Shown here one piece after another: positions 19,740 through 29,184 of a stretch of DNA of 64,000 bases. The notes below the pieces were generated by a model. That model made no database searches, was not told the origin of the DNA, and saw nothing but the letters and a program-made list of their open reading frames with translations. Every line of letters starts with the position of its first letter. The stretch's first letter is position 1. Source of the stretch: CAWDMC01 sp963803295 (GTDB lineage: Bacteria > Acidobacteriota > Terriglobia > UBA7540); NCBI GenBank assembly GCA_963803295.1, contig CAWDMC010000027.1, forward strand, positions 62,001 through 126,000, written 5' to 3'. Position numbers and translations under genes: made by a program.

Positions 19740-21290
19740 ATGAGACGAAGAGAATTCACCTCGCTGATGACATCGTTGGCTCTTTCCGCCGGGGTGCGCG
19801 GTCTCGCGCAAGCGTCGAAGCCTGCTCAGAAGTTCGAGCCTAACTGGGACTCGCTCAAGAAGCATACGGTCCCGGAATGGTTCCAGAATGCCAAGTTCGG
19901 CATCTTCATTCACTTCGGCCTTTATTCAGTTCCCGCCTGGGCTCCACCCACGGGCGAATTGGGCAAAGTGGATTGGACCAAGTGGTTCCGAGAGAACCCG
20001 TATGCCGAGTGGTACTTGAACACCTTGAGGATAACCGGTTCTCCGACCTATGAGCATCACCTCAAGACCTACGGAAAGACCTTCGATTACTACCGGTTCG
20101 CCGAGACGTTTAATCGGGGCTTGGAGAAGTGGCATCCGGAACGATGGGCGTCCTTATTCAAAAGGACGGGCGCTCGCTACATCGTGCTGACCACCAAGCA
20201 TCACGACGGCTTCCGCTTATGGCCGTCCGCAGTCCAGAATCCGCATGCGAACGGACGCGAGTTGTCAGCGAAGCGCGACGTGGTGGGAGACCTTACCTCG
20301 GCCGTGCGCGCCTCGGGAATGAAGATGGGATTGTATTATTCCGGTGGCCTCGACTGGACGTTCACGTCGGAGCCCATCAAGAATCGGGAGGACCTCTATG
20401 CCCGCGTTCCGCAGTCTCAGGAATACGCGAGCTACGCCGACGCACACTGGCGTGAGCTGATCGAACGGTATCAGCCCTCGGTGATGTGGAACGATATCAG
20501 CTATCCCAAATTGGGCCAGATTCCGCAGATCTTTGCGCAGTACTACAACTCCGTGCACGATGGAGTGATCGACGATCGTTTCGGGGCACCCTTTGCCGAC
20601 TACACCACTCCGGAGTACGCCAAGTACGACAAGATTACACCGAAGAAATGGGAGTCGTGCCGCGGTTTGGGGTTCAGTTTTGGCTATAACCAGGTCGAGG
20701 GACCAGAGCAGGTCATCGCTCCGGATAAGCTGGTCGCGCTACTCGTCGATATCGTCAGCAAGAATGGCAATCTGCTCTTAAATGTCGGGCCGAAACCGGA
20801 CGGAACCATATCCGAAATACAGACGGATCGCCTCGACAAGCTGGGCAATTGGCTCGGCGTAAATGGAGAAGCGATCTTCGGGACACGTCCTTGGGTCCGT
20901 GCCTCGGCGACCGCGCCGGGCGGCACCGACGTGCGGTTTACCAAAAAGGGGAATAGCCTATACGTGCTGTACCTTAGCCGGCCGGAAGGAAACTCCCTCG
21001 TCGTGCCCTCAGTTCGCGCCGCCAATAACACCGTAGCGCAGATCTTGGGGACGTCGTCTGAAGCTTCAGTTTCTCAGAGGGAGAAGGATCTCGTAATCGA
21101 GGCTCGCGGAACTCTGCCTAAGAGTTACGCGCCTGGTGGCGAAAATCACGCCGACTCCCGCCTCCGTGGCCTGAGACTAGCACGGGAGCGCGCTTCCTTA
21201 CGCCCTGGTCCCGTAGACCCTGAAGGCATCGACCACCGCGTGAGCACTGCTTTTGCTGACAATCCTGATGGTATGGCAGGCCACCGGTAA
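19740..21290 (+). CDS. GH29 alpha-L-fucosidase, frameshifted C-terminal tail
   Basis: An exported alpha-L-fucosidase. It starts MRRREF with a short Tat-like signal, then shows the GH29 hallmarks KFGIFIHFGLYSVPAW (about residue 48), YIVLTTKHHDGF (about 150), and the nucleophile in VMWND (Asp 252). The open frame ends at 21290, antisense to the neighbouring gene, with a non-homologous tail of about 50 residues. Dropping one base near 21131 instead gives an ordinary GH29-like ending (VAKITPTPASVA) with a stop at 21172-21174, before the neighbour. A single-base insertion, real or a sequencing error, is therefore likely. The catalytic domain is unaffected. Confidence 0.88.
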   Translation: MRRREFTSLMTSLALSAGVRGLAQASKPAQKFEPNWDSLKKHTVPEWFQNAKFGIFIHFGLYSVPAWAPPTGELGKVDWTKWFRENPYAEWYLNTLRITGSPTYEHHLKTYGKTFDYYRFAETFNRGLEKWHPERWASLFKRTGARYIVLTTKHHDGFRLWPSAVQNPHANGRELSAKRDVVGDLTSAVRASGMKMGLYYSGGLDWTFTSEPIKNREDLYARVPQSQEYASYADAHWRELIERYQPSVMWNDISYPKLGQIPQIFAQYYNSVHDGVIDDRFGAPFADYTTPEYAKYDKITPKKWESCRGLGFSFGYNQVEGPEQVIAPDKLVALLVDIVSKNGNLLLNVGPKPDGTISEIQTDRLDKLGNWLGVNGEAIFGTRPWVRASATAPGGTDVRFTKKGNSLYVLYLSRPEGNSLVVPSVRAANNTVAQILGTSSEASVSQREKDLVIEARGTLPKSYAPGGENHADSRLRGLRLARERASLRPGPVDPEGIDHRVSTAFADNPDGMAGHR

Positions 21291-22793
21291 GCCCCCGACG
21301 CTGAACACCACGATCTGGCAGAGCCGGGGAAAGTTGTCGAGCCGGAGGCTGACATTTTGTTTCAGCACTCCGTCGAGGTAGACGTCCACGTTGCCAAGAT
21401 CGCTGTGCTTCTCGGCGAGGTAATCAATGCCCGTGCCCGTGAAGGTGAACTCAAGAGAATCACCCGCCGAGGCCGTATAGTGCAGATCGTCATTGTGATC
21501 TGAGAATCCACGCTTGCTCGACGAATGCCAGTTCCCCCGATAAACGATGCGCGCATCATCATCGTTAATCAGGATGGAATCCATCACCGGAGTTGTTTTC
21601 AACACCAGTGGTATCTGCCACATCTTGTAAAGACCTTGGGGCACGTCGTCGAAGGGACATCCTGAGGTGAAAAGGGACATTGTCACCTCCGACCCCTTCC
21701 TTTCCTGGAACTTCGCGCAGAGACTCGGGCCGTACATATGCCCACCCACGATGAACTTATCCGTGTACGAGTTGATGTAGGTCCAAGGCCCCCACGGGTG
21801 CTTCGCCTGGTAGAAGTCATACCGCATTTCATTCGGTTCGAACCACTTGGTCAACGTGGCCGTGTTATACCAGGCCACCATCAGATAGGCCCTGAGCGAA
21901 GGAACGTAGCAGACCGGCGTCATGCCACACTTGGCGGGCAAACTCAGAAAGTGAGCAGCCTTGTCGATCTGGGGTGACCAGTTACCAGGCTTGAGACCGT
22001 CTCCACCCGTGTAATACGTCCAATCGGCGGCATTGAGATTCACCAGCTTCGTTCGCAGCACGCGGCCGATAACGTAGTTGTCTCCGTCGTTCCAGAATCC
22101 ATTGGGTGATATTGCATAGACATACTGGTGGGCACCGTCGGCGGAGACGCTGCCTCCATTCTTTCCATAGTGGACAAAGTACGGGGCGCCGAAGCGACCG
22201 CCGGGCCACATAGGGTCTTTGTAATTAGCCGCCGCGCTGCGCATCCATGTCAGTCCCTTGTCTGTCGACTTGATAAGACTCGCATTCATCGCGGTCTGAC
22301 GCATCAGCGGGTCCTTGCTGTCGCTCCCATAGACATGTCTCGACACAAAGGCATAGAAGACGGAGTCGATGCATTCCTGTCCGCAAGCCTTCCAGGTGGC
22401 GTTGTCGGCTCCCTTTTCACCGGACTTACCGTACTCATCCATGCTGTTGACGCTTCTGCCGGAAAGGCGATGCGGCGCATCTCCTGATAATTGATTAAAC
22501 GCGAGGTTTCGAGGTTGGGCGCCGAAGCCGCGCCCGTCGTCATTGAAGGCGTACAGGTTATCGTCATCGGCCCAAAACGGATCCCAAGTGTCGCCGTTCG
22601 ACTGATCCCATTTATGAATCCGGTTGAGGTCCATGACCACCTGCGTGATCGGAGCGGGCGAGGTGGCCCGCTCGGGCTCGAGAGCCGTTACGGGAACATT
22701 CCACAGGTCGGCACAGATGGCGGCCGTGGAGATGGCCGCTGCCGTCTTGACGAAGCTACGACGGGTGAAGCCGGGATTGTCTGAATCGCACAC
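21198..22793 (-). CDS. Tat-exported DUF4185-like sugar hydrolase
   Basis: A putative glycan-active protein. The GTG start (GGAG 8 nt upstream) gives a twin-arginine signal, TRRSFVKTAAA. The N-terminal two thirds show the DUF4185-like pattern (DTWDPFWADDDNLYAFNDDG followed by GFG), a five-bladed beta-propeller-like fold related to GH43/GH33 enzymes. The last 130 residues (from about 400) read like a carbohydrate-binding beta-sandwich (HYTASAGDSLEFTFTGTGID). It is convergent with the fucosidase. Function is inferred from fold and neighbourhood; no catalytic residue can be assigned from sequence alone. Confidence 0.7.
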   Translation of the reverse strand: MCDSDNPGFTRRSFVKTAAAISTAAICADLWNVPVTALEPERATSPAPITQVVMDLNRIHKWDQSNGDTWDPFWADDDNLYAFNDDGRGFGAQPRNLAFNQLSGDAPHRLSGRSVNSMDEYGKSGEKGADNATWKACGQECIDSVFYAFVSRHVYGSDSKDPLMRQTAMNASLIKSTDKGLTWMRSAAANYKDPMWPGGRFGAPYFVHYGKNGGSVSADGAHQYVYAISPNGFWNDGDNYVIGRVLRTKLVNLNAADWTYYTGGDGLKPGNWSPQIDKAAHFLSLPAKCGMTPVCYVPSLRAYLMVAWYNTATLTKWFEPNEMRYDFYQAKHPWGPWTYINSYTDKFIVGGHMYGPSLCAKFQERKGSEVTMSLFTSGCPFDDVPQGLYKMWQIPLVLKTTPVMDSILINDDDARIVYRGNWHSSSKRGFSDHNDDLHYTASAGDSLEFTFTGTGIDYLAEKHSDLGNVDVYLDGVLKQNVSLRLDNFPRLCQIVVFSVGGLPVACHTIRIVSKSSAHAVVDAFRVYGTRA

Positions 22794-22889
22794 TGGGCTG
22801 CTCCTTCGATAGCGAGCTTCGGAACCTGGTCTCGTTCCTTAACGCGGGAATATTTGCGACATAAAGATCCGGCTCCCGGGCCTCCTATC

Positions 22890-24059
22890 TTAGGCCAAGT
22901 TGGGTAGGTCGTATTCACCGAGTTGCAGCGGATATTTTCCGTACTCCCGAACCAGGCCGACCACGTAGTCATAGTTTTGCCCGGACACACTCGTGGGCAC
23001 GGAGTGGTCAGACTGGAAAATGTAGCCTCCGCCTTTAGCAGCGTTTAGCTTGGTCAGCACCGTCCTCTTCAACTCCTCGCGGTTCCCGTCCGCCCACACC
23101 ATCACATCCATGTTGCCGCAAAAACCCAGGCGATGACCGAAGCGGCGACGCAAATCGACGACATCGAGGCCTGCTTTGGCTTCAAGAGGATTGTAGGCAT
23201 CGATGCCCGCTTCAATGAAGTCTTCAAAAATGCTGCTGGCATTTCCACAACCATGATAGATAACAGGCAGATCATGGGCGTGACACTCTTCGACAAGGGC
23301 CTTAACGCCCGGTTTGAAGTACTTGCGCCAGTAGGCCGGTGAGAAGAACATGCCATGTTTGTAGGCGACATCACCCCAGATCACCATGCCGTCGAGCAAG
23401 CCTCCCGCAGCTTTGATCTGGGCCTTGGTGATCTCGAGCGAAAAGGCGCTGATCCTCTCGACGAACCGTCCGACTTCCTCGGGATAAAGGCCGATCCAGA
23501 GCATCACATTCTCCGTACCGATCGTGCGCCAGAGCATCTCATGCGCCTCGCAAACTCCGCCGAAGATCGGAAATTCCGGCCACGCCGCCTTCAGCCGGTC
23601 GACGAACGGCGCCAGGTTGCGCACGAAGCCGTCTCCCACTCCGTTGATCTGGTCGTCGCCCCAGGCGAGGTAACGGCGATGGTCCCAGGGATCATCGAAC
23701 CGGAAGGACTCCATCTTCTCGATGGTGTCGGTTTCGAAACTCAGGAACTCCGGCATCGGATATGCCAGTTTCTTTCGGATCAATGCTTCAAAGCCCGTTC
23801 GGACGATGACTTGCTCGTCGTTCTCCTCAACGATTTCAAAGGGCTTAATGTGCGGATCCATGTTCGGGTTGAACTGCATCCAGTCGAGGTCATAATAGCG
23901 GTAGATATCGGTGTCAGGAGCGAGGGCAAGATCCTCGCGCCAGCGCTTCAGGAAGCTTCCCCAGAAGAAATCGCTGATGGGCACACGATCTGCTTCCTCA
24001 TGATGCAAGGTGCGTTTCATCCGTACCAGTTTCGCCAGGCAGTTCGGCGTCCTTTGCAT
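22890..24059 (-). CDS. URO-D-family putative methyltransferase
   Basis: A uroporphyrinogen-decarboxylase-fold protein (389 aa) of the type that includes MtaA/CmuA corrinoid methyltransferases, not a haem-pathway HemE. Family features include the N-terminal HHEEADRVPISDF, CEAHEML, DGMVIWGDVAYKHGMFFSP (about residue 230), PVIYHGCGN (about 285) and LGFCGNMDV. The start at 24059 gives MQRTPNCLAKLVRMKR with GGGGG upstream; an upstream in-frame start at 24188 would add 43 unlikely residues. It is divergent from the rhamnose mutarotase. Transfer of a methyl group from a methylated sugar or aromatic is a hypothesis from family and context; no corrinoid protein is encoded here. Confidence 0.8.
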   Translation of the reverse strand: MQRTPNCLAKLVRMKRTLHHEEADRVPISDFFWGSFLKRWREDLALAPDTDIYRYYDLDWMQFNPNMDPHIKPFEIVEENDEQVIVRTGFEALIRKKLAYPMPEFLSFETDTIEKMESFRFDDPWDHRRYLAWGDDQINGVGDGFVRNLAPFVDRLKAAWPEFPIFGGVCEAHEMLWRTIGTENVMLWIGLYPEEVGRFVERISAFSLEITKAQIKAAGGLLDGMVIWGDVAYKHGMFFSPAYWRKYFKPGVKALVEECHAHDLPVIYHGCGNASSIFEDFIEAGIDAYNPLEAKAGLDVVDLRRRFGHRLGFCGNMDVMVWADGNREELKRTVLTKLNAAKGGGYIFQSDHSVPTSVSGQNYDYVVGLVREYGKYPLQLGEYDLPNLA

Positions 24060-24258
24060 GGTAACCCCCAACAAGGCCATCGGCACGCATGTCGCACGTG
24101 GCCAGATCCACCCGAAGGTTATACCTCTTGTGGCAGGGAGGTTGCAAACCTGGCTTCGTGGCAAACTCTTGGCTCCGACTGTCAGCATGATGCTTCAGGA
24201 AGAAGCCGCTAACATCCGGCCCCCGGGCTCATTCGAGATAACGCCTCTCGTTGTCTAT

Positions 24259-24287
24259 TTGCAACCCTTCCCATCCGGGAGTATATT
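24259..24287 (+). promoter_or_regulatory. Candidate promoter of rhamnose mutarotase gene
   Basis: TTGCAA (24259-24264) and TATATT (24282-24287) are separated by 17 nt, a good sigma-70-like pair, in the 320-bp divergent gap 24060-24378. Transcription from it would give a leader of about 85 nt. Confidence 0.4.
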
Positions 24288-24378
24288 GACGCGGGTAGCT
24301 GAGTAGGCGCAAAGCTTGCGGCTCTGTTTTAGGAGAAGTTGGACTCCAGCCTCAGCTTCGAACCAGGAGCAAACAACC

Positions 24379-24717
24379 ATGGAAGTGCACAAAGTTAAAA
24401 GATATGGGCGGATCATCGGACTTAAACCCGGGGCCTACGACAAGTATGTTGAATACCATGCCGCCGTCTGGCCAGGGGTCCTAAAGACCATTCACGATTG
24501 CAATATGCGCAATTATTCGATCTTCTTTAAAGACAATACCTTGTTCGCCTATTTTGAGTACATCGGCGATAACCTCGAGGCCGACATGGCGAAGATGGCG
24601 GCGGATCCTATCACGCAGGAATGGTGGGCCATCATGGAACCCATGCAGCAACCGATTCCTACGCGAGCCGAAGGGGAACGGTGGGCTGCCATGAACGAGG
24701 TATTTCACCTCGACTAG
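24379..24717 (+). CDS. rhaM: L-rhamnose mutarotase
   Basis: This small enzyme (112 aa) interconverts the alpha and beta anomers of L-rhamnose in the cytoplasm. The family pattern is clear: YGRIIGLKPGAYDKYVEYHAAVWP at the N terminus (with the His used in catalysis), NYSIFFKDNTLFAYFEY in the middle, and the conserved WW in QEWWAIM. The ATG at 24379 follows CCAGGAGC; longer in-frame starts have no ribosome site. Length fits the family (about 104-115 aa). It lies between two oppositely oriented URO-D-family genes and implies that rhamnose is one of the sugars handled by the region. Confidence 0.92.
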   Translation: MEVHKVKRYGRIIGLKPGAYDKYVEYHAAVWPGVLKTIHDCNMRNYSIFFKDNTLFAYFEYIGDNLEADMAKMAADPITQEWWAIMEPMQQPIPTRAEGERWAAMNEVFHLD

Positions 24718-24750
24718 ACTCGTAACTGACGATCCAGGCTGTGGATTTCA

Positions 24751-25815
24751 TCAGCTGAAAGCCAGAAGCGATCCATCCGGCTGGTAGACCCCCGCAGTTC
24801 GCGCACATTCCACCACGGCGTGAATCGCCTCTAACGGCGTATCGGGAGGCAGGGCGCAACCCGGGCCCAGGATGAAATCCCCTCCGGGGGCCATCACGCT
24901 GAGGATCTCGAGCGTGTGCTGCCGAACCTGGTCCCGAGTCCCTCGCCAGAGGATATGGCCAGGGTCGAGCATCCCTAACACGCTTACTTTGCTCTGGACC
25001 GCTGATTTGCAGGCCACGGGATCGGTGCCCGGATCAAGCTCGAGGCAATCGGCACCGGTTGCAATTAGTCGCGGAAGCAAGTGGGTTTCGTCTCCACAAG
25101 AATGCACAAACGATCGGCAACCGACCGACCGCATCGCATCGCAAAAAGCCGTGTCGCCAGGGAGTTCCAGCTCGTCATACATCTTGGGCGAGATAAGATT
25201 GCTGCCGTAAGCGCCAATCGAACTGCCATGGGCGCCGGCGCGCCTCTGCGCCTCGCCAAAAGCGATGTTCATGCGGGAACAGATCTCAAGAAGCCGCAGC
25301 ACACGCGGCCGCAACACCTGATCGGTACAAGCAAGCAAGAACTTCTCGGGACCACAAAGCGCGGAGGCCAGAGCCATCGGGCCTTGATCCGCCCGGCCCA
25401 TCACGAAGACTCTGCCACCTGTCTCGCGAACCAAGATTCGAGTCGCCTTCAGTAATTCGCTAAGTGGGAACGTCGTTTCGGGATCGGGAACTGTCAGCCG
25501 ATCGATATCGTCGAACGACTTGACTACCGGTTCCTCGACGTGAGGCGGAAGATCCGGCTGATAGAGAATGCCGCAGCCGAGGGCCTCCGCCTCGGCGCAA
25601 ACACCGTTCTCATGCATGATCACGTCGTGGCCGAACTCCTGCCAGGCGGCAAGTTGAGCCTCCGCAAGGATTTCGGCCGAGCGTGGACCCGCGCTAAAGT
25701 CAGCGCCGATCATGCGCAACCCCATGAGGAAGTTGTGCAGGCCGACGGGGACACGATCAGGAATCCGGTGGTCGAGAACAGCCAGGGTTCGTTCGAGCGA
25801 AGTCATTTCAGCCAT
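24751..25815 (-). CDS. URO-D-family putative methyltransferase
   Basis: A second URO-D-fold protein (354 aa) in this window, related to MtaA/CmuA-type methyltransferases. Motifs include LERTLAVLDHRIPDRVPVG at the N terminus, VFVMGRADQGPMALAS (about residue 145), SFVHSCGDETHLLPRL (about 240), and ADCLELDPG. The HSCGDE segment places a His and Cys where Zn-dependent methyltransferases bind thiolate substrate, so a methyltransferase role is plausible but unproven. ATG at 25815 chosen; the upstream start at 25848 adds 11 residues without support. A direct-repeat site lies 42 bp upstream. It faces the rhamnose mutarotase gene (33 bp gap). Confidence 0.8.
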   Translation of the reverse strand: MAEMTSLERTLAVLDHRIPDRVPVGLHNFLMGLRMIGADFSAGPRSAEILAEAQLAAWQEFGHDVIMHENGVCAEAEALGCGILYQPDLPPHVEEPVVKSFDDIDRLTVPDPETTFPLSELLKATRILVRETGGRVFVMGRADQGPMALASALCGPEKFLLACTDQVLRPRVLRLLEICSRMNIAFGEAQRRAGAHGSSIGAYGSNLISPKMYDELELPGDTAFCDAMRSVGCRSFVHSCGDETHLLPRLIATGADCLELDPGTDPVACKSAVQSKVSVLGMLDPGHILWRGTRDQVRQHTLEILSVMAPGGDFILGPGCALPPDTPLEAIHAVVECARTAGVYQPDGSLLAFS

Positions 25816-25856
25816 ATTGATACCATTTGCCGTGACAGCGGAGAGCAAGAGCCCGC

Positions 25857-25900
25857 AAAATCCCGCTCAAATCCCGCACAGTTTCTGCACTTTTTCCGCA
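25857..25900. repeat. AATCCCGC direct-repeat site 2 (11-bp period)
   Basis: AATCCCGC occurs at 25859 and 25870, 11 bp apart, preceded by GCCCGC and followed, after 13 extra bases relative to sites 1 and 3, by TTTTCCGCA at 25892. It lies 42-85 bp upstream of the URO-D-family gene ending at 24751. Confidence 0.5.
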
Positions 25901-26000
25901 GCCCGGGACGGGCATGGTCCAGTCTCTAGAGGAGTATCAGGAAGGGCGCTGAAGGGTGGTGCTGAATATCCACGCTGCGAACAAATCCATGACACTCTGT

Positions 26001-27858
26001 TTAAGCCATCGTGAGTTGTTCTTCCGACCAGCCGACAGGCGGTTGCCGAGCCGCAAAATCTTCAGGCAGATCGCCGTTGTCGGTCCGCAGATACTGCCGA
26101 TGATTAGGCCGGATCGTCGCCAGAAGCTCACGTCGGGTCTTGGTCTTGAGCCGCTTGCCCACGTAAATCTTCCCCATTTGGCCGAGGCGCTTTTCCGAGA
26201 TCGCACCGGAGAACATCCACAGCGGCCAAGTAAAGTTCGGACCGTTCAAGCGGCGCAGTTTGTAGAGCCACATGGCCAGTGAGCCAAGGCGCCAAGCTGT
26301 CGGACCCCACCAACTGTACTGCGCCGGGCGTAAGTTCACCTTCCAGCACTTCATCATAACCTGCCACTGCAGCGGAGACAGGCGTTGGGTCTCGGTGACA
26401 CCCTGCTTATTCTGCATGCGGGTATCGTGCAGGGGGGTGAAGATCGAGGGCACGAGGATGGCAAACAGTCCCCGCCGCTCCATCTCATAGATCAGATCGA
26501 GCGTGTCCATGCTGTCTTCGTCCGTCTCACCGGGATTGCCCACCATCAGGGTCATCACCGGAAACCAGTTATTCTCGTTGGCAACGCGTAGTCCTTCGAG
26601 GACCACGCTTGGCCAATCGTCAATCGAAAAGGGCACCGCCTTGGAGGGCATGATCTGCCGGGCCATGCGCACCGAACCCGTCTCCAGACCGACCAAGGGT
26701 GAGAGGACTTTGCCCTGCGGATGGGAGCTGACGCGGGGCAGATGGATGGGACTCTTCGGCAGCAGGATCTGGGAGAGTTTCTTGATGAGGGTCGGGTCCA
26801 CCACGAAAGGCGCGATGGTGCAATGGCTCAACACGTGCTGTTCGACGCCCGGCGTGTTGACGATGGATGAATAGAGGTCAAGAAGGGCCTCGCGGTTGGG
26901 GAAGAAGAAAGGGGTGCCCGTCTTCACTTGTCCCCAGATGAACATGTCCTCGGTGGCCAACGAGATCTGCTTATTGCCTTCGCGCGCGTTGGCCCGTACC
27001 CCGGCCATAATCTTTTCCTTCGAAACGTCCAATTGGGGGTTCAGATCCGGCACGCAGAACTGGCAACGACGGCCGCAGCCCGTCGTCATTTCCACCACAC
27101 CGAAGGTCGTACGCCTGTCGATGGGCAGGATCGCCCTCGCGGCTGGTGGGGTGGGCGACATGCAACTCGCGCGGTAGCGGCTCGCCTCGCCTCGCTTTGC
27201 GGAATAGCTCCATGCAATCAGCGGATTCGCTGCGTCCGTCCACCACACAATCCACGCTGAGTTCCTCAAAACTGTCCGTCTGGCTAATCTGCCAACCGCC
27301 AGAACCGCCGACAATCACTTTGAAACTACCGCGGTAAGGATTGCCTTTGATGAGTGCAAACAGCTCGCGTGCATAGCGCGAGTTGATCGGCATCTTGGAT
27401 GAGCCAAAGATCGAAGTGTAGACGCCCGCGGCAAACGTGACTCCCAGCGGATTATGGGTGGAGACCGCAACCACGCGCGTCTTGGGTCCGACGAAGCGGT
27501 GGAGGTCGTCGGGATAGCAGCATACTATATCGCTGGCTGGCCACTCGCGCAGAAGCGACGCCTCGAGCAGACGCACGCCCGCGGGCATATAACGCGCCGT
27601 GCCGTCGGCACTGTATTCCACCTTGCGCCAGTTCGGGTATTTGCTGGTGAGGACGCCTTCCATCCACACCGGCATCGAAGCCATGGCCATCTGAATGAAA
27701 TAACCGGCGTGGTCGATGGTTTCCGTGAGGGGCGCAGTAAGCACGATTAGCTTTCCTTCACCCACAGCGCTATGAGTCTCAGCCCGAGCAAGGGCAGGTT
27801 GGCCGCCGTTTCCGCTCAGAGTCGCAGATCCGTTTCCGTTCGACGATATCTCTCTCAT
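26001..27858 (-). pseudogene. B12-binding-type radical SAM protein, one frameshift
   Basis: A radical SAM enzyme of the type with an N-terminal cobalamin-binding-like domain, about 620 residues when read across one frameshift near 27150, in a G-rich run. The first frame runs from the ATG at 27858 (GGAAGGA upstream) and ends in PRELHVAHP; the second resumes with PTPPAARAIL and carries the cluster motif CGRRCQFC, then GLETGSVRMARQIMP and LMVGNPGETDEDSMDT, which are typical of the family. The total span of 1,858 nt is 3n+1, consistent with one extra base. The reaction is unknown. Either a recent mutation or a sequencing error is possible, because everything else is intact. Confidence 0.8.
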
Positions 27859-28092
27859 CCCATCCTTCCGTTAGGGCAGTATGTTCGGAACTGCTGATCC
27901 TACAACAGCGTCCTGCTGCAGAAGAAAGAGAGCTCCCTCCCGCGATTGCGGGAAAACAAATTCGTTAAGAAGCGTCGCTCAGCTGACGGAAAGAGACCAC
28001 AGTGCATGCGAAGCCCATAAGGGTCGATCAGCTATGACAGGCCTGCAAGCGCGACGCTCAATGAAGTTGATCTTAAGGCATCCGGATCTTTA

Positions 28093-28590
28093 TTACCAGA
28101 CAATCGTCTCGGCTGGGACAAAACGATTGACTTTCCGCCAACGGGTCTGGTTCTCGCGATAACTGGCTCGCTGGTAAAGCGCACCCAATTTGCCCTGCGG
28201 ATGGATCGACACTACGGTATTGCCCTTCGATGATCAGGGTGTAAGGAAGCGCCCCAATCGTTTCCTTCACAGTGCGCTCCGCGATCGGGAAGGTGACCGA
28301 AATCTGATCGCCGGGAGCGCCTGAACCAATACTGAGATACCTGTCCTGCCAGTGGAGGGGGCGTGGCAGATCATTGACTCGCACACCTAGTCTGCGAATC
28401 GCCGCTCTCGATCCACTCCGGAGCTATCACCAGTATACCTGGGAAAGCCATCTTCAACTTCACATCGATTCTTCCCTCTTCTTCCCTGGCAGGGAATGTG
28501 GCTGTGTACGTCGGCCCATTCAGAAGCGCGATTCAAAAGCCGGTTCACTCGTCGCGGCCCATCCTTCTCATCGACGATGTCTCCCAAAGG
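28093..28590 (-). pseudogene. C-terminal remnant of GH127/DUF1680-like gene (copy A)
   Basis: A decayed gene end. Read with two or three frame changes, it encodes KLKMAFPGILVIAPEWIES, then VRVNDLPRPLHWQDRYLS, FPIAERTVKETIGALPYTL, and a final WRKVNRFVPAETIVW before a stop at 28093-28095. A homologous tail occurs at 32267-32464. The NG/ND-plus-W pattern and the terminal RFVP motif resemble the C terminus of GH127-like (DUF1680) arabinofuranosidase-type proteins; this family call is tentative. The N-terminal catalytic part is absent. Confidence 0.5.
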
Positions 28591-28726
28591 TGAGTGCCTT
28601 GTTGATTAGGGATTAGAGAGTCGAATCGAGACAATGGCAGACTCCATCATCGGGTGTGAGGGACAGAAACGCAGACCTAAAGAGAAAGGTCGGGGATGTA
28701 CGACAGGTGCCGAGTAGAATGCAGAC

Positions 28727-28777
28727 AGCGTGCCGCGGAATCAAAAGCAGACTCTGAGAAGCACAAAGTCTGCGCTA
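28727..28777. repeat. Palindromic repeat copy A (3' half only)
   Basis: Matches the 3' half of copies B and D: AGCGTGCCGCGGAATCAAAA, then an imperfect GCAGACT/AAAGTCTGC hairpin and TGCGCTA. The 5' hairpin is missing. The rest of 28591-28804 shows nothing recognisable. Confidence 0.6.
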
Positions 28778-28804
28778 GTTAGTCTTGTTTCAGGTCCTAT
28801 TACC

Positions 28805-28981
28805 TCAATGATTCGTCCAATCCTGAGCATCGACAGGCTTGCTTGATTCAGGATTAGTGCCAATCCCCCAATCGCAGAGCTGCGCTCTGCGCCAGCCCGT
28901 CGGTTGAGCCGCGGCAGACGCGGCCAGGAACAGAACAGACGCCATAGTGCCGAGCAAAGAATTCGTCCAAAATCGTTTCAT
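28805..28981 (-). CDS. Short secreted peptide or truncated gene start
   Basis: The 58-residue frame starts at an ATG preceded by GGGGAG and begins MKRFWTNSLLGTMASVLFL, a convincing signal peptide with a likely cleavage after SAAAQ. The remaining 32 residues are low in recognisable features. It ends close to palindromic repeat copy A, so it may be the 5' stump of a longer secreted protein cut by that repeat. No family recognised. Confidence 0.35.
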   Translation of the reverse strand: MKRFWTNSLLGTMASVLFLAASAAAQPTGWRRAQLCDWGIGTNPESSKPVDAQDWTNH

Positions 28982-29184
28982 CAGACTCCCCGCAATACCC
29001 GATTTGCCGCCCCCAACGTGAGAACGGAGTCCGCAACCGACCGCCGCCGAGCATAACATAAACGCCGGTAGACCGCGGGCGGTGGCGGGAGCGGTAGGGC
29101 GGAAGGCAGAGTGGAGAAAGCGAAAAGAAGAAAGCAGAAGGCGGTAGGCAGAAAGTGATCCGGTTGTCGCCTGACCGCCTCCGC

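Noticed and set aside
28073..28384. Intact 103-residue gene
   Set aside because: Comparison with 32267-32464 shows it is a frameshifted C-terminal stump, not a complete gene.
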